Positions 18,319-27,169 of a DNA stretch of 53,221 bases are shown here, piece after piece. Made by a program: the position numbers and the translations under genes. This DNA is from Nocardia elegans NBRC 108235 (GTDB lineage Bacteria > Actinomycetota > Actinomycetes > Mycobacteriales > Mycobacteriaceae), in the NCBI RefSeq assembly GCF_001612845.1, contig NZ_BDBF01000054.1, positions 1 to 53,221 on the forward strand. The letters run 5' to 3'. Below the pieces are notes generated by a model. That model did not search any database. It was not told the DNA's origin and saw only the letters and a list, made by a program, of their open reading frames with translations. The first letter of the stretch is position 1; the number at the start of each line of letters is the position of its first letter.

Positions 18319-18924
18319 TCAGGCGAGTACCGGGGGTGCGCGGGAGCCGAGGGCGCCGGCGCTCCATTGCTGCCACGCTTGCCGCGGGGAGGTCCGCCAC
18401 CGGGGCGTGGCGATATCCACCGGCGGTTGCGGCCGGGTGGTGACGGCCCGGACCGATCGGGAGACCGCGGCATACAGCCGTTCCACGGCCACGATCAGCA
18501 CCGCGCACACCACGGTGGCGAGGGTGTGCGCCAGTGTCATCCAGTTGTTCGGGAAGATCGAGATCAGCCCGGAAAGGCCGCTCCCGCACGATGTTTCACC
18601 GGGCCGATGAGCGGGCAGCAGACTCAGCGCGATATGCGACACCGCCTGTCCGCCTCCGAGTGCCGCCAGGATGCCGATCCGGCCACTCACACCGCCGGTG
18701 GGCGGCAGCATCGACGCGAAGGTTCCGGTGGCCGCCGCGCTCAGCAATAGCAGCGCCAGCGTCGCCGAGCCGGGATAGCCGCCGTCGGCCCATCCGTGCG
18801 CGGCCACCGCGAGGACGACCACCGCCATACCGACCAGCCCGCCCCGCAGGCCATCGATGCCCGGCCGCCGGACCGCTCGCCGGTAAGGCAGGGATCCGGT
18901 CGCGGGCCGGGCACGATGCGGCAT
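18319..18924 (-). CDS. conserved membrane protein in copper operon
   Basis: I cannot name a family. 201 residues with four or five membrane helices: LVGMAVVVLAVAAHGWADGG, ATLALLLLSAAATGTFASML, GRIGILAALGGGQAVSHIALSLLPAHR and MTLAHTLATVVCAVLIVAVERLYAAV. Histidines sit inside or beside helices (AAHGWADGG, GQAVSHIALS, TLAHTLATV), a pattern suited to metal or heme contact. It lies 13 nt after the DUF6474 gene and 63 nt before ycnI, all in one direction, so a part in copper handling is likely by context only. Confidence 0.65.
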   Translation of the reverse strand: MPHRARPATGSLPYRRAVRRPGIDGLRGGLVGMAVVVLAVAAHGWADGGYPGSATLALLLLSAAATGTFASMLPPTGGVSGRIGILAALGGGQAVSHIALSLLPAHRPGETSCGSGLSGLISIFPNNWMTLAHTLATVVCAVLIVAVERLYAAVSRSVRAVTTRPQPPVDIATPRWRTSPRQAWQQWSAGALGSRAPPVLA

Positions 18925-18937
18925 AGCGAGCGGTCGG

Positions 18938-19579
18938 TCAGTGCACGCCGAGGCGCGCGAGGATATCGGCTTCGACGCCGGCCAGTTCGTGCGAGATGGA
19001 GTTGTGCACCGCACGCCGGCGCGGCGCGGGCATCTGCTCGGCGGTACGCACGGCAGCCGACAGACTGGCGAGCCGGTCGCGGGTGGCGGCCACGAACTTC
19101 TGCGTCTCGCCGCTCTTGTCACCGGAGTTCTCGATACCGGCCAGGGTCGATTCGACACCGGTGATGCGGGCCTGCAGGCGGGCGCCGTGGCCGGTGAAGT
19201 TGCCCAGTTCGCCTATGCCGATACCCAGCCGATGGGCGCGGCGGGTGTCGATCTGGCCGCGGATGAAGGTGGCGGCCCGGTAGGCCAGCGGCGCCAGCAC
19301 CGGCACCAGCACGCGCGCCACGCCCAGATACTTCTTCACCTGGCTCGCGGTGAGCAGTTCGCGGTCGGCTCGTTCGGCGGTCTTGAGGGCGGCCTTCTCC
19401 TCCGCCTTCAAGGTCGCGATCTGAGCCTTCGCCACCTCGCGCTGGGTGCGGATCTCGGCGCGCTGGCGTTTGCGTTCGTTGCGGGCGCCGAGTTTGGCCT
19501 CCATCGCGGCTTTGTGCTTGAGGGCTTTCGCCTCGGCTTTGCGGTCCGCACGCCGCTTGCGCTTGGTGAACAACCCCAT
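18938..19579 (-). CDS. DUF6474-like coiled-coil protein
   Basis: 213 residues. The ATG at 19579 (MGLFTKRKRRADRKAEAK) has GGAGGG 7 nt upstream, better than the earlier ATG at 19609. The N-terminal ~80 residues are Lys/Arg/Glu/Ala-rich and would form a long charged coiled coil. The middle has one or two weakly hydrophobic segments (YLGVARVLVPVLAPLAYRAATFIRGQ). The C-terminus is alpha-helical (SLSAAVRTAEQMPAPRRRAVHNSISHELAGVEADILARLGVH). It matches the actinobacterial DUF6474 family as I remember it; no function is known. It is the first gene of the run leading into the copper genes. Confidence 0.7.
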   Translation of the reverse strand: MGLFTKRKRRADRKAEAKALKHKAAMEAKLGARNERKRQRAEIRTQREVAKAQIATLKAEEKAALKTAERADRELLTASQVKKYLGVARVLVPVLAPLAYRAATFIRGQIDTRRAHRLGIGIGELGNFTGHGARLQARITGVESTLAGIENSGDKSGETQKFVAATRDRLASLSAAVRTAEQMPAPRRRAVHNSISHELAGVEADILARLGVH

Positions 19580-19812
19580 CGAAAGCCCTCCGTCACGAAG
19601 TTCCGTCATGCTGATATACCCACATGCCACACGGTTTGCGCCAACTGTAGCGGGATGCGCACCCGAGGGCGCCGCCGCGGCGGACGGTTCGCGGTTCGCG
19701 CGCGTGGCGATCCGAGCTCCGGACGGCGGGAGTGCCGAGGTAGCGGCCCCGCGTACACCCTGCACGCAGGCGGTTCGCGGGAGTGTCGGAGGTAGGGACC
19801 ATACTGCTTACC

Positions 19813-21660
19813 GTGTATTCGGGCAGCGGCGACCGGGACGGTCGCGAGGAGGACGGCGGAGGCGACGAGCGGCGGGCTGCTGCTCGCCGAACCGTCGTAG
19901 TGCCCGCCGAAGTGGAACGGGCGCAGCAGGTTTCGGCCGATACGGTGAATATCTCGGCCCCCGCCGAGGCCGGTGAACATCCGCCGCGAATCGCCTACGT
20001 CGACGCGCGCGCACTGGTCGGCTGCCGGCATCGGCTGCATCTGGACGCCACCCATCCGGAACGGCTGCTCGGGGTGCCCGAGGACGCGGGGGTCAAACAG
20101 CGCCGCGACGCCGCCACCGCGCATCGCACCAAGGTCCGCGACACACTCGTCGCCGCCGACCCACAGGCGTGGGTGATCATCGATCCGGATCAGACCGCGA
20201 GCGGTCGCGCCGAGGACACGCTGCGCGCGTGTTCGGAAGGAGCGCAGCGCATTTGGGGTGCGTTGCTGCCGCAGGAGTCCGATACCGGTCGTCGCGGCGG
20301 CTGCGAGATCCTGCTGCGCGACACCGATCGGGGCGGCTATATCCCGATCATCGTGGTCAACCACAAGGTGACCGATCCGCGCCAGCCCGATCCGGCCGAT
20401 TTCCACCCCACCACCTCCGATCTGTACCACTGGGATCCGCGCCCCGACCGGCACGTCCGCGTCCGCACCCAGCCGCGAGACCAGCAGCGGCTGGCCCACC
20501 TCTACCGGATGTTGCAGCGGCACGGGCTGGCCAGTCCCGCCCTGGTCGGCGGGGCGATCGGCTATCACTTCGACCGGATCCTGGTGCACGACCTGGGCCC
20601 GGTGCTCGACGAGTACGACCGGCGTTACGCCGACCGCATCGCGGTGGTGCGGGGTGAGCTGCCGACCGTGCCGTCGAAGGTGCCGGAATGCCGGCAGTGC
20701 CCGTGGTGGACCCGAGCGCCGATCGTCGAGCGAACGGGTATCACCGAACCGCCCGCGGTGAGCTGTGAGGGCTGGCTGGCGGACCATCGCGACGTCAGCC
20801 TCGTCGCACCCGGATCCCGCGCCGAACTGCTGCGCCGCCACGGCGTGCAGACCATCGACGACCTGGCCGAGTGGACCGCGGACGAACCCGAGGACTGGCA
20901 GTACGAGCCGTTCGCCGAGACGGTGGTGACCGCGCGCGCCTGGATCTCGGGCGCGCCGCTGGTCCGCCGCGTGGATCGGGTGCGCGTCACCCGGGCCGAC
21001 GTCGAGGTCGACGTCGACCTGGAGAGCTATCAGGAATACGGCGCCTATCTGTGGGGCACCCTGCTCGACGGTGTATATCGCCCCTTCTTCACCTGGGACC
21101 CGCTGCCGACCGTCGACGAGGCCCGCTCGTTCGCCGAATTCTGGACCTGGTTGATGGCGGTGCGCGCCGACGCGGCCGCTGCGGGTAAGACGTTCGCCGC
21201 CTACTGCTACTCGCGCACCGCCGAGGACAAGTGGCTCTACGAATCGGCGCGCCGCTTCGCCGGACGGCCCGGGGTACCCAGCGCGGACGAGGTCCGCGCC
21301 TTCGTCGACAGCCCGCAGTGGGTGGATATGTTCCAGGCGGTGTCGGAGCAGTTCATCTGCCCGAACGGCAAGGGACTCAAGAAGATCGCTCCGGTCGCCG
21401 GATTCGGCTGGCGCGATCCCGAGGCCGGCGGCGAGGCGTCGATGAGCTGGTATCGCCTGGCGGTCGGCTACGACGGTGCGCCCGATCTGTCGCAGCGCAC
21501 CCGGCTGCTGGAGTACAACGAGGACGACGTGCGCGCGACCCAGGTGCTGCGCGAATGGATGGCGCCCGCGCAACCCCGCGCGCACAGCGCCGATGCCGAG
21601 GTTCCCGCGATGACCGACTTTCGCGAGCCACCCGCGGTCCGTCGTAATATCTGCACGTGA
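19813..21660 (+). CDS. TM0106-family RecB-like putative nuclease
   Basis: A long actinobacterial protein with an N-terminal RecB/Cas4-like nuclease region and a C-terminal RNase H-like region (SWYRLAVGYDGAPDLSQRTRLLEYNEDDVRATQVLREWM). LVGCRHRLHLD near the N-terminus and ECRQCPWW in the middle could hold an iron-sulfur cluster as in Cas4/AddB. The usual (D/E)-x-K motif appears to be NHK in IIVVNHKVTDPR, so nuclease activity is doubtful. The start is uncertain: GTG at 19813 has CATACT 7 nt upstream (leaderless type), while GTG at 19783 adds ten residues. It overlaps htpG by 4 nt (GTGA). Confidence 0.8.
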   Translation: MYSGSGDRDGREEDGGGDERRAAARRTVVVPAEVERAQQVSADTVNISAPAEAGEHPPRIAYVDARALVGCRHRLHLDATHPERLLGVPEDAGVKQRRDAATAHRTKVRDTLVAADPQAWVIIDPDQTASGRAEDTLRACSEGAQRIWGALLPQESDTGRRGGCEILLRDTDRGGYIPIIVVNHKVTDPRQPDPADFHPTTSDLYHWDPRPDRHVRVRTQPRDQQRLAHLYRMLQRHGLASPALVGGAIGYHFDRILVHDLGPVLDEYDRRYADRIAVVRGELPTVPSKVPECRQCPWWTRAPIVERTGITEPPAVSCEGWLADHRDVSLVAPGSRAELLRRHGVQTIDDLAEWTADEPEDWQYEPFAETVVTARAWISGAPLVRRVDRVRVTRADVEVDVDLESYQEYGAYLWGTLLDGVYRPFFTWDPLPTVDEARSFAEFWTWLMAVRADAAAAGKTFAAYCYSRTAEDKWLYESARRFAGRPGVPSADEVRAFVDSPQWVDMFQAVSEQFICPNGKGLKKIAPVAGFGWRDPEAGGEASMSWYRLAVGYDGAPDLSQRTRLLEYNEDDVRATQVLREWMAPAQPRAHSADAEVPAMTDFREPPAVRRNICT

Positions 21661-23672
21661 CCGATCACGTCGAACAACTGGAGTTTCAGGCCGAGACCCA
21701 TCAGCTTCTGGAACTGATGATCCACTCGGTCTACTCGAACAAGGACACGTTCCTGCGGGAATTGATCTCGAACGCCTCCGACGCGCTGGACAAGCTCCGG
21801 CTCGAGTCGTTCCGGGACAAGGATCTCGAGGTCGACACCTCGGATCTGCATATCGAACTAGAGGTCGACAAGGACGCCCGGGTGCTGACCGTCCGCGACA
21901 ACGGCGTCGGCATGTCGCGCGCCGAGGTGGTCGACCTCATCGGAACCCTGGCCAAGTCCGGCACCGCCGAACTGCGTCGTCAGCTGCTGGAAATGAAAGG
22001 AGCCGACGCCGATTCTTCGGGTCGCTCCGCAGGCTCCGCTCCCGCGGACCTCATCGGCCAGTTCGGTATCGGCTTCTACTCGACGTTCATGGTGGCCGAC
22101 AAGGTCACGCTGACGACCCGCCGCGCGGGTGAGTCCGAGGGCACCCGCTGGGAGTCCGCAGCGGGCAGCTCGACCTACACCATCGAAACCCTCGACGACG
22201 CGCCTCAGGGCACCGCGGTCTCGCTGCACTTGAAGTCCGCGGACGAGGACGATCACCTCTTCGATTACACGCAGGAGTGGAAGCTCCGCGAGATCGTCAA
22301 GAAGTACTCGGACTTCATCTCCTGGCCCATTCGGATGCAGGTGGAGCGCACCGTCACCGAGGGCGAGGGCGAGGAGAAGACCGAGAAGACCATCCTCGAG
22401 GAGCAGACGCTCAATTCGCAGAAGGCGCTGTGGACGCGCCCGCGCAGCGACGTCTCCGACGAGGAGTACAAGGAGTTCTACAAGCACGTCTCGCACGCCT
22501 GGGACGACCCGCTGGAGATCATTCCGCTCAAGGCCGAGGGCACGTTCGAATATCAGGCGCTGCTGTTCATCCCGTCGCACGCGCCGTTCGATCTGTTCAT
22601 GCGCGAGCACAAGCGCGGGGTGCAGTTGTACGTGCGCCGCGTATTCATCATGGACAACTGCGAAGAGCTGATGCCGGAGTATCTGCGCTTCGTCAAGGGC
22701 GTGGTGGATGCGCAGGATCTCTCGCTCAACGTCTCGCGCGAGATTCTGCAGCAGGACCGGCAGATCCAGATGATCCGCAAGCGCCTGGTGCGCAAGGTGC
22801 TGTCGACGATCAAGGATATGCAGGGCGCCGAATCGGCCGAATCCGGCGACGACGACGCCACCGCGAAAGAGTCCAAGTACCGGACCTTCTGGAACGAATT
22901 CGGCCGAGTTCTCAAGGAGGGCCTGCTCTCCGACTTCGACAACCGCGAAACCATCCTGCAGGTCTCGTCTTTCGCCTCGACGCACTCGGATTCCGAGCCC
23001 ACCACGCTCGCGCAGTACGTGGAGCGCATGGCCGAAGGCCAGGACAAGATCTACTACATGACCGGCGAATCTCGGCAGCAGATCGAGAATTCGCCGCATA
23101 TGGAGGCGTTCAAGGCCAAGGGCCTCGAGGTGCTGATCCTCACCGATCCGGTCGACGAGATGTGGGTCGGCTCGGTGCCGGACTTCGACGGCAAGCCGTT
23201 CCAGTCGATCGCCAAGGGCGAGGTCGATCTGGAGACCGAGGAGGAGAAGAAAGCCTCCGAACAGCTGCGTGAGCAGCGGGAGAAGGATTTCGGCGATGTG
23301 CTGAAGTGGCTGCAGGAGACGCTGAGCGACAGCGTCAAGGAGGTCCGCCTGTCCTCCCGCCTGACCACCTCCCCGGCCTGTGTCGTGGGCGACGTCTTCG
23401 ACTTCACCCCGCAGCTGGAGCGCATGTACCGGGCATCGGGACAGGCCCTGCCGGAATCCAAGCGAATTCTGGAACTCAATCCGGAGCACCCGCTGGTCAC
23501 CGGGCTGCGCGATGCGTACTCCGCGAACAAGGACACCGCCGAGAAGTCCGGAGAATTGGCCGCTACCGCCGAATTGCTCTATGGCACAGCGATTCTCGCC
23601 GAAGGCGGCGAATTGAAGGATCCGGCCCACTTCGCGCAACTGCTGGCGGACCGGCTCACGAAGACCGTCTGA
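21657..23672 (+). CDS. htpG: molecular chaperone HtpG (Hsp90)
   Basis: ATP-dependent cytosolic chaperone, 671 residues. The N-terminal GHKL ATPase domain shows TFLRELISNASDALDKLR, VRDNGVGMSRAEVVDLIGTLAKSGT and IGQFGIGFYSTFMVADKV. The middle domain has the catalytic-arginine loop region (LRFVKGVVDAQDLSLNVSREILQQDR). The C-terminal dimerisation domain ends before a terminator. It is slightly longer than typical because of a low-complexity insert (~residues 113-127, GADADSSGRSAGSAP) in the ATP-lid region. Its GTG start overlaps the preceding stop, suggesting coupling. No HrcA or HAIR site was seen. Confidence 0.96.
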   Translation: MTDHVEQLEFQAETHQLLELMIHSVYSNKDTFLRELISNASDALDKLRLESFRDKDLEVDTSDLHIELEVDKDARVLTVRDNGVGMSRAEVVDLIGTLAKSGTAELRRQLLEMKGADADSSGRSAGSAPADLIGQFGIGFYSTFMVADKVTLTTRRAGESEGTRWESAAGSSTYTIETLDDAPQGTAVSLHLKSADEDDHLFDYTQEWKLREIVKKYSDFISWPIRMQVERTVTEGEGEEKTEKTILEEQTLNSQKALWTRPRSDVSDEEYKEFYKHVSHAWDDPLEIIPLKAEGTFEYQALLFIPSHAPFDLFMREHKRGVQLYVRRVFIMDNCEELMPEYLRFVKGVVDAQDLSLNVSREILQQDRQIQMIRKRLVRKVLSTIKDMQGAESAESGDDDATAKESKYRTFWNEFGRVLKEGLLSDFDNRETILQVSSFASTHSDSEPTTLAQYVERMAEGQDKIYYMTGESRQQIENSPHMEAFKAKGLEVLILTDPVDEMWVGSVPDFDGKPFQSIAKGEVDLETEEEKKASEQLREQREKDFGDVLKWLQETLSDSVKEVRLSSRLTTSPACVVGDVFDFTPQLERMYRASGQALPESKRILELNPEHPLVTGLRDAYSANKDTAEKSGELAATAELLYGTAILAEGGELKDPAHFAQLLADRLTKTV

Positions 23673-23689
23673 CCGCATCCGGAGACACG

Positions 23690-23727
23690 GTAGGGCTCGC
23701 ACGGAAATCCGTGCGAGCCCTACCCTT
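23690..23727 (+). terminator. terminator of htpG
   Basis: A perfect 15-bp stem (23690-23704 with 23709-23723) with loop AAAT and a short CTTT tail, 17 nt after the htpG stop. Confidence 0.85.
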
Positions 23728-23744
23728 TCGGCGCCTGAGCTCCT

Positions 23745-23777
23745 GCGGTCCGGACGAGTTCGCCTCGTCCGGACCGC
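23745..23777 (-). terminator. terminator hairpin after lipase gene
   Basis: A 14-bp perfect stem (23745-23758 with 23764-23777) with loop TTCGC, just downstream of the minus-strand lipase stop at 23794. No U-tract. Confidence 0.65.
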
Positions 23778-23793
23778 GCCGAAGGCCGTGTCC

Positions 23794-25152
23794 TCAGTCG
23801 AAGGTGCATCCGGCGACCGGCTTGTCGTTCAGCCGATCGACCAGATACGAGATGGCGTTGTCGGTTCCGAACCCGTCGATGATCTCGGGTCCGAAGTGAT
23901 TGGGCAGCGCCGCACCGGGCAGGATCGGCGGCAGATTGTCGGTCCGGAAGGTGACGGTCGCGCCGTGGCCGCACCAGTCGCCGGCCAGTTGCTGGGCTTG
24001 GTCGTAGGGGACGGTGTCGTCGTTGATGCCGCTGGTGATCAGGACGGGCGCGCTCGGCGTGAGCGTGCCGATGCGCTGCCGATCCAGAATGTCGATGGCG
24101 GCCGGTACCTCGCGCAGGTTGTCCAGGATCGACCGGTGATCGGCCGTGAAATCACTGCCGTGCAGGAACGGGTGCTTCAGGATCACATCGCCGATGCACT
24201 CGTTCTGCAGGTCCGCGAGCAGTTCCTGGGCCTGCGGCGTGACCCGCTTGTCCAGTTCGGGCTTCAGGTCCGGATAACGAGCCAGGAATCCGTTGAGGGC
24301 GTATCCGACCACGCCGCCGATCAGATTGCCGTCGATCTTCTGCAGGACCGCCGACAGATCGGCCACCGGCGCGCCCGCCCAGACGCCCTTCAGGTCCAGT
24401 TCGGGTGCGTAACTCGGCTGTAGTTCCGCCGCGGCCGCGGTCGCGCCGCCGCCCTGGGAATAGCCCCAGAAGGCCAGCGGTGTGCGCGGGCCGGTGCCGG
24501 AGAGCGCATTCGCGGCACGCGCGGCATCGAGGACGGCGTGCGCCTCCTCGACGCGGTTGACGTAGGTGTGGACGCCGGGGGTGCCGAGTCCGATGTAGTC
24601 GGTCACGAAGACCCGGGCGCCGAGCGAATTCCAGGCCATGGCCGAGACGGCCTCCTGATTCGCGGAGACGCTCGGCGGCGTGATATCGGCGTAGAGGCCG
24701 GTGGAGAAGGCCTCCGACGGCGCGCACTGATCGCCCTGACCCGAGGTACCGGGCGCGATGACGACGGTCGGCCGCGGCCCGGTGCCCTGCCACGGGCGAG
24801 TCGCGTCGATGTAGGTTCCACTGACCGCGACCGGCTCACCGTCCTGGGTCTGCGAGGTGTACATGACCTTCTGCGCGCTCACCGGCCATGGCCCGAGTCC
24901 GGGCGGTGCGATGAACACCGGCATCGGCTCGGTCTTGATCACCGATCCCGGCGCGGTCGCGAATTGCGCAGGGGGAGTGTAGAACTCGCTCACCGGGGTG
25001 GCGGTGGCGGTACCGGCGGCCACGCCACCGAGTGTCGCCCCCGCACACGCCGCGGCCCCGAGCGCCACGATCCGACGGATGCCCCCGCGGCGCCGTCTCG
25101 GCGATCCACTCGCCCTCGAGTCCTGTGCTCTGCGATCCAACTTCATCGTCAC
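23794..25152 (-). CDS. secreted lipase, LIP family
   Basis: 452 residues matching actinobacterial secretory lipases (alpha/beta hydrolase, LIP type). The start is GTG at 25152, or ATG at 25146. A basic Arg-rich N-terminus and hydrophobic stretch (GIRRIVALGAAACAGATLGGVAAGTATATP) form a signal peptide, possibly Tat-type. The nucleophile Ser is in LAFWGYSQGGG. A candidate acid is in LITSGINDDTVP and the histidine in ALPNHFGPEIIDGFG. The likely substrates are triacylglycerols or other lipid esters outside the cell. It is monocistronic. Confidence 0.9.
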   Translation of the reverse strand: MTMKLDRRAQDSRASGSPRRRRGGIRRIVALGAAACAGATLGGVAAGTATATPVSEFYTPPAQFATAPGSVIKTEPMPVFIAPPGLGPWPVSAQKVMYTSQTQDGEPVAVSGTYIDATRPWQGTGPRPTVVIAPGTSGQGDQCAPSEAFSTGLYADITPPSVSANQEAVSAMAWNSLGARVFVTDYIGLGTPGVHTYVNRVEEAHAVLDAARAANALSGTGPRTPLAFWGYSQGGGATAAAAELQPSYAPELDLKGVWAGAPVADLSAVLQKIDGNLIGGVVGYALNGFLARYPDLKPELDKRVTPQAQELLADLQNECIGDVILKHPFLHGSDFTADHRSILDNLREVPAAIDILDRQRIGTLTPSAPVLITSGINDDTVPYDQAQQLAGDWCGHGATVTFRTDNLPPILPGAALPNHFGPEIIDGFGTDNAISYLVDRLNDKPVAGCTFD

Positions 25153-25337
25153 GACCTGGCCTTATGAACTTACTTCCCAGTAGAATAGGCTTTAACATAC
25201 CGTATTTCCCGCTGGGGAGAAATTCATCGTCAGCCGCCCCGAATCCGCGCCTCCGAAATTGTGACCGCCCACAACCGGCGAGCCGCCGACTCGGAGCGCA
25301 GCCATGCCCGCAGAAATCTTCGTCCCACGAAAACGAA

Positions 25338-25365
25338 AGGCCGACACGTGATTTCGTGTCGGCCT
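25338..25365 (-). terminator. terminator of the SDR gene
   Basis: An 11-bp perfect stem (25338-25348 with 25355-25365), loop 6 nt. On the minus strand it is followed by TTCGTTTTCG. It lies 77 nt after the SDR stop. Confidence 0.75.
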
Positions 25366-25372
25366 CGCTTCA

Positions 25373-25436
25373 CCCGGGGGCTGGGGGCCGGGCCCCCAGC
25401 TTTCCCTACGGGTGCGGGGGCGAAGCCCCCAGGACC
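25373..25436. repeat. GC-rich double inverted repeat
   Basis: Two adjacent perfect G-run/C-run hairpins: 25381-25388 with 25392-25399 (CTGGGGGC/GCCCCCAG), and 25416-25421 with 25425-25430 (GGGGGC-GAA-GCCCCC), joined by a short pyrimidine-rich segment. I believe this layout recurs as an intergenic repeat in Nocardia genomes, but only one copy is visible here. Confidence 0.6.
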
Positions 25437-25441
25437 CAGCG

Positions 25442-26209
25442 TCAGCGCGGCGCCATGCGCAGCGCACCGTCCATGCGGAAGGTCTCGCCGTTCAGGTAGT
25501 CGTGCTCGGTGATGTACTGCGCGAGCTGCGCGTACTCGTCCGGGCGGCCCAGGCGCGACGGGAACGGCACACCGGCCTCGAGGCCCTTGCGGTACTCCTC
25601 GGTGACGCCGGCCAGCATCGGGGTGTCGATGATGCCGGGGGCGATGGTGTTGACGCGGATGCCGAACTGGGCCAGGTCGCGCGCGGCCGGAACGGTCATG
25701 CCGGCGACGCCGCCCTTGGAGGCGGAGTAGGCGATCTGGCCGATCTGGCCCTCGAACGCCGCCACCGACGCGGTGTTGATCACGACGCCGCGCTGGCCGT
25801 ACTCGTCGACCGGCTCGGTCTTGGAGATGGCGTCGGCGGCCAGGCGCATCACGTTGAAGGTGCCCAGCAGATTCACGGTGATCACGGTCCGGAACAGCTC
25901 CAGATCGTGCGGGCCGTTCTTGGACAGGATGCGTCCCGCCCAGCCCACACCGGCGCAGTTGACCACGATGCGCGGCGGCACACCGGATTCGACGACCTTC
26001 GCCACCGCGGCGGCGACCTCGTCGTTGCTGGTCACGTCGGTCGGGATCAGGGTGACACCGGCGGGGACGCTGTCGCCGGCCCGTTCGATCGACTGAGCCA
26101 GATCGAGACCGAATACGGTCGCACCCTGGTCGGCGAAGCGTTTTGCGGTCGCGGCGCCCAGACCGGACGCAGCTCCGGTGATGATCGCGGCGGAGCCCGA
26201 AATCTCCAC
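25442..26209 (-). CDS. SDR-family dehydrogenase, 3-hydroxyacyl-CoA dehydrogenase type II-like
   Basis: 255 residues, classical short-chain dehydrogenase. The NAD-binding motif is TGAASGLG and NCAG follows. The catalytic Ser is in NTASVAAFEGQ and YSASK supplies Tyr and Lys. The sequence (SGSAAIITGAASGLGAATAKRFADQGATVFGLDL, and RVNTIAPGIIDTPML) resembles HSD10/3-hydroxy-2-methylbutyryl-CoA dehydrogenases of actinobacteria, implying a role in fatty-acid or isoleucine breakdown. It is divergent from a TetR regulator at 26396, which may control it. Confidence 0.88.
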   Translation of the reverse strand: MEISGSAAIITGAASGLGAATAKRFADQGATVFGLDLAQSIERAGDSVPAGVTLIPTDVTSNDEVAAAVAKVVESGVPPRIVVNCAGVGWAGRILSKNGPHDLELFRTVITVNLLGTFNVMRLAADAISKTEPVDEYGQRGVVINTASVAAFEGQIGQIAYSASKGGVAGMTVPAARDLAQFGIRVNTIAPGIIDTPMLAGVTEEYRKGLEAGVPFPSRLGRPDEYAQLAQYITEHDYLNGETFRMDGALRMAPR

Positions 26210-26342
26210 GGTGTTTGGTCCTCTCGTTAGTGACGGCCCTATGGGTACTGGCCTTCCGTCAACAGCACCATATCGGGCGTGGGTGCGGTCACAGCCGGGG
26301 GTGCGCCGCGTGGGAAGCCGGAACCGCGCAGAATGGAAGACA

Positions 26343-26369
26343 ACCAGCTAGTTTCGTTTGCGAACTGGT
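26343..26369. promoter_or_regulatory. imperfect palindrome, candidate TetR operator
   Basis: ACCAG (26343-26347) and CTGGT (26365-26369) are inverted, with inner TTCG (26353-26356) and CGAA (26361-26364) also inverted. It lies 27 nt before the TetR start and between divergent genes, a usual autoregulatory position. Confidence 0.45.
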
Positions 26370-26395
26370 ACGCGATCGATCGATGGAGTAACCAC

Positions 26396-27151
26396 ATGAC
26401 CGCCTCGGCCCCCGCGGACCGCCGGCTCCCTCGGGGCCGGCACGGAATCCCGCGGGAAACGGTCGTCCAGGACCAGCGCGACCGAATCCTCGCGGCGATG
26501 GCGGATGCGATGGCCGCACACGGCTATGTGGGCACGTCGGTCGCGGCGGTGCTCAAGCGAGCGGGTGTGTCGCGGGAGACCTTCTACGAGCAGTTCCGCT
26601 CGAAAGAGGATTGTTTCGAGGCGGCCTACGAGCGAGCCGTGGAACTGCTGATCGCGCGCATGCAGGATGCGCTGCCGCCGGCGCCGGATCGGTCCGCCGG
26701 GACCGGCACCGGCGGCAGCGATTCCGCACGAAATCCTGCGCGCCGGCCCGATGCCCCGGCCGGCCCGCCGATCGGCGCCTTGCTCGACGCCTACCTCGAC
26801 GGTCTGGCCTCCGAACCGGCCTATGCGCGCCTGTTCCTCGTCGAGGTCTACGCCGCGGGGCCCAAGGCGATCGCGCGGCGCGCGGAACTGCAGGAATCGT
26901 TCGTCTCACTCGTCGCGGACATTCTCGACGCCCGCACCGATCAGCAGCGCTTCGCGTGCCGCACCATGGTGGCCGCCCTCAGCGCCATGGTGACCGCCCA
27001 CGTCGCGGCCGATGATCTGGACGGGCTGCGTGAGTTGCGCGAGCCGATGCTCGAGTTGGTCCGCCGCAGCGGCGATCTGTTCGGCGGCGTTCCCGCCGAC
27101 CCCGGCGCCCTCGATCGCACCGATCCGCGGGAGCATTTCGATCCCTGGTGA
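26396..27151 (+). CDS. TetR/AcrR-family regulator
   Basis: 251 residues. The ATG at 26396 has GGAG 7 nt upstream. The helix-turn-helix is RDRILAAMADAMAAHGYVGTSVAAVLKRAGVSRETFYEQFRSKEDCFEAAYE (~residues 24-75), the standard TetR N-terminus. A Pro/Ala/Gly-rich linker leads to an all-helical ligand domain. It is divergent from the SDR dehydrogenase, so control of that gene and itself is the simplest guess. The effector is unknown. Confidence 0.9.
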   Translation: MTASAPADRRLPRGRHGIPRETVVQDQRDRILAAMADAMAAHGYVGTSVAAVLKRAGVSRETFYEQFRSKEDCFEAAYERAVELLIARMQDALPPAPDRSAGTGTGGSDSARNPARRPDAPAGPPIGALLDAYLDGLASEPAYARLFLVEVYAAGPKAIARRAELQESFVSLVADILDARTDQQRFACRTMVAALSAMVTAHVAADDLDGLRELREPMLELVRRSGDLFGGVPADPGALDRTDPREHFDPW

Positions 27152-27169
27152 CCACCGCGGCATGCCGAC

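Noticed and set aside
25373..25436. CRISPR or insertion-sequence end
   Set aside because: No regular spacer pattern, no transposase and no target duplication; it is just paired G/C hairpins.
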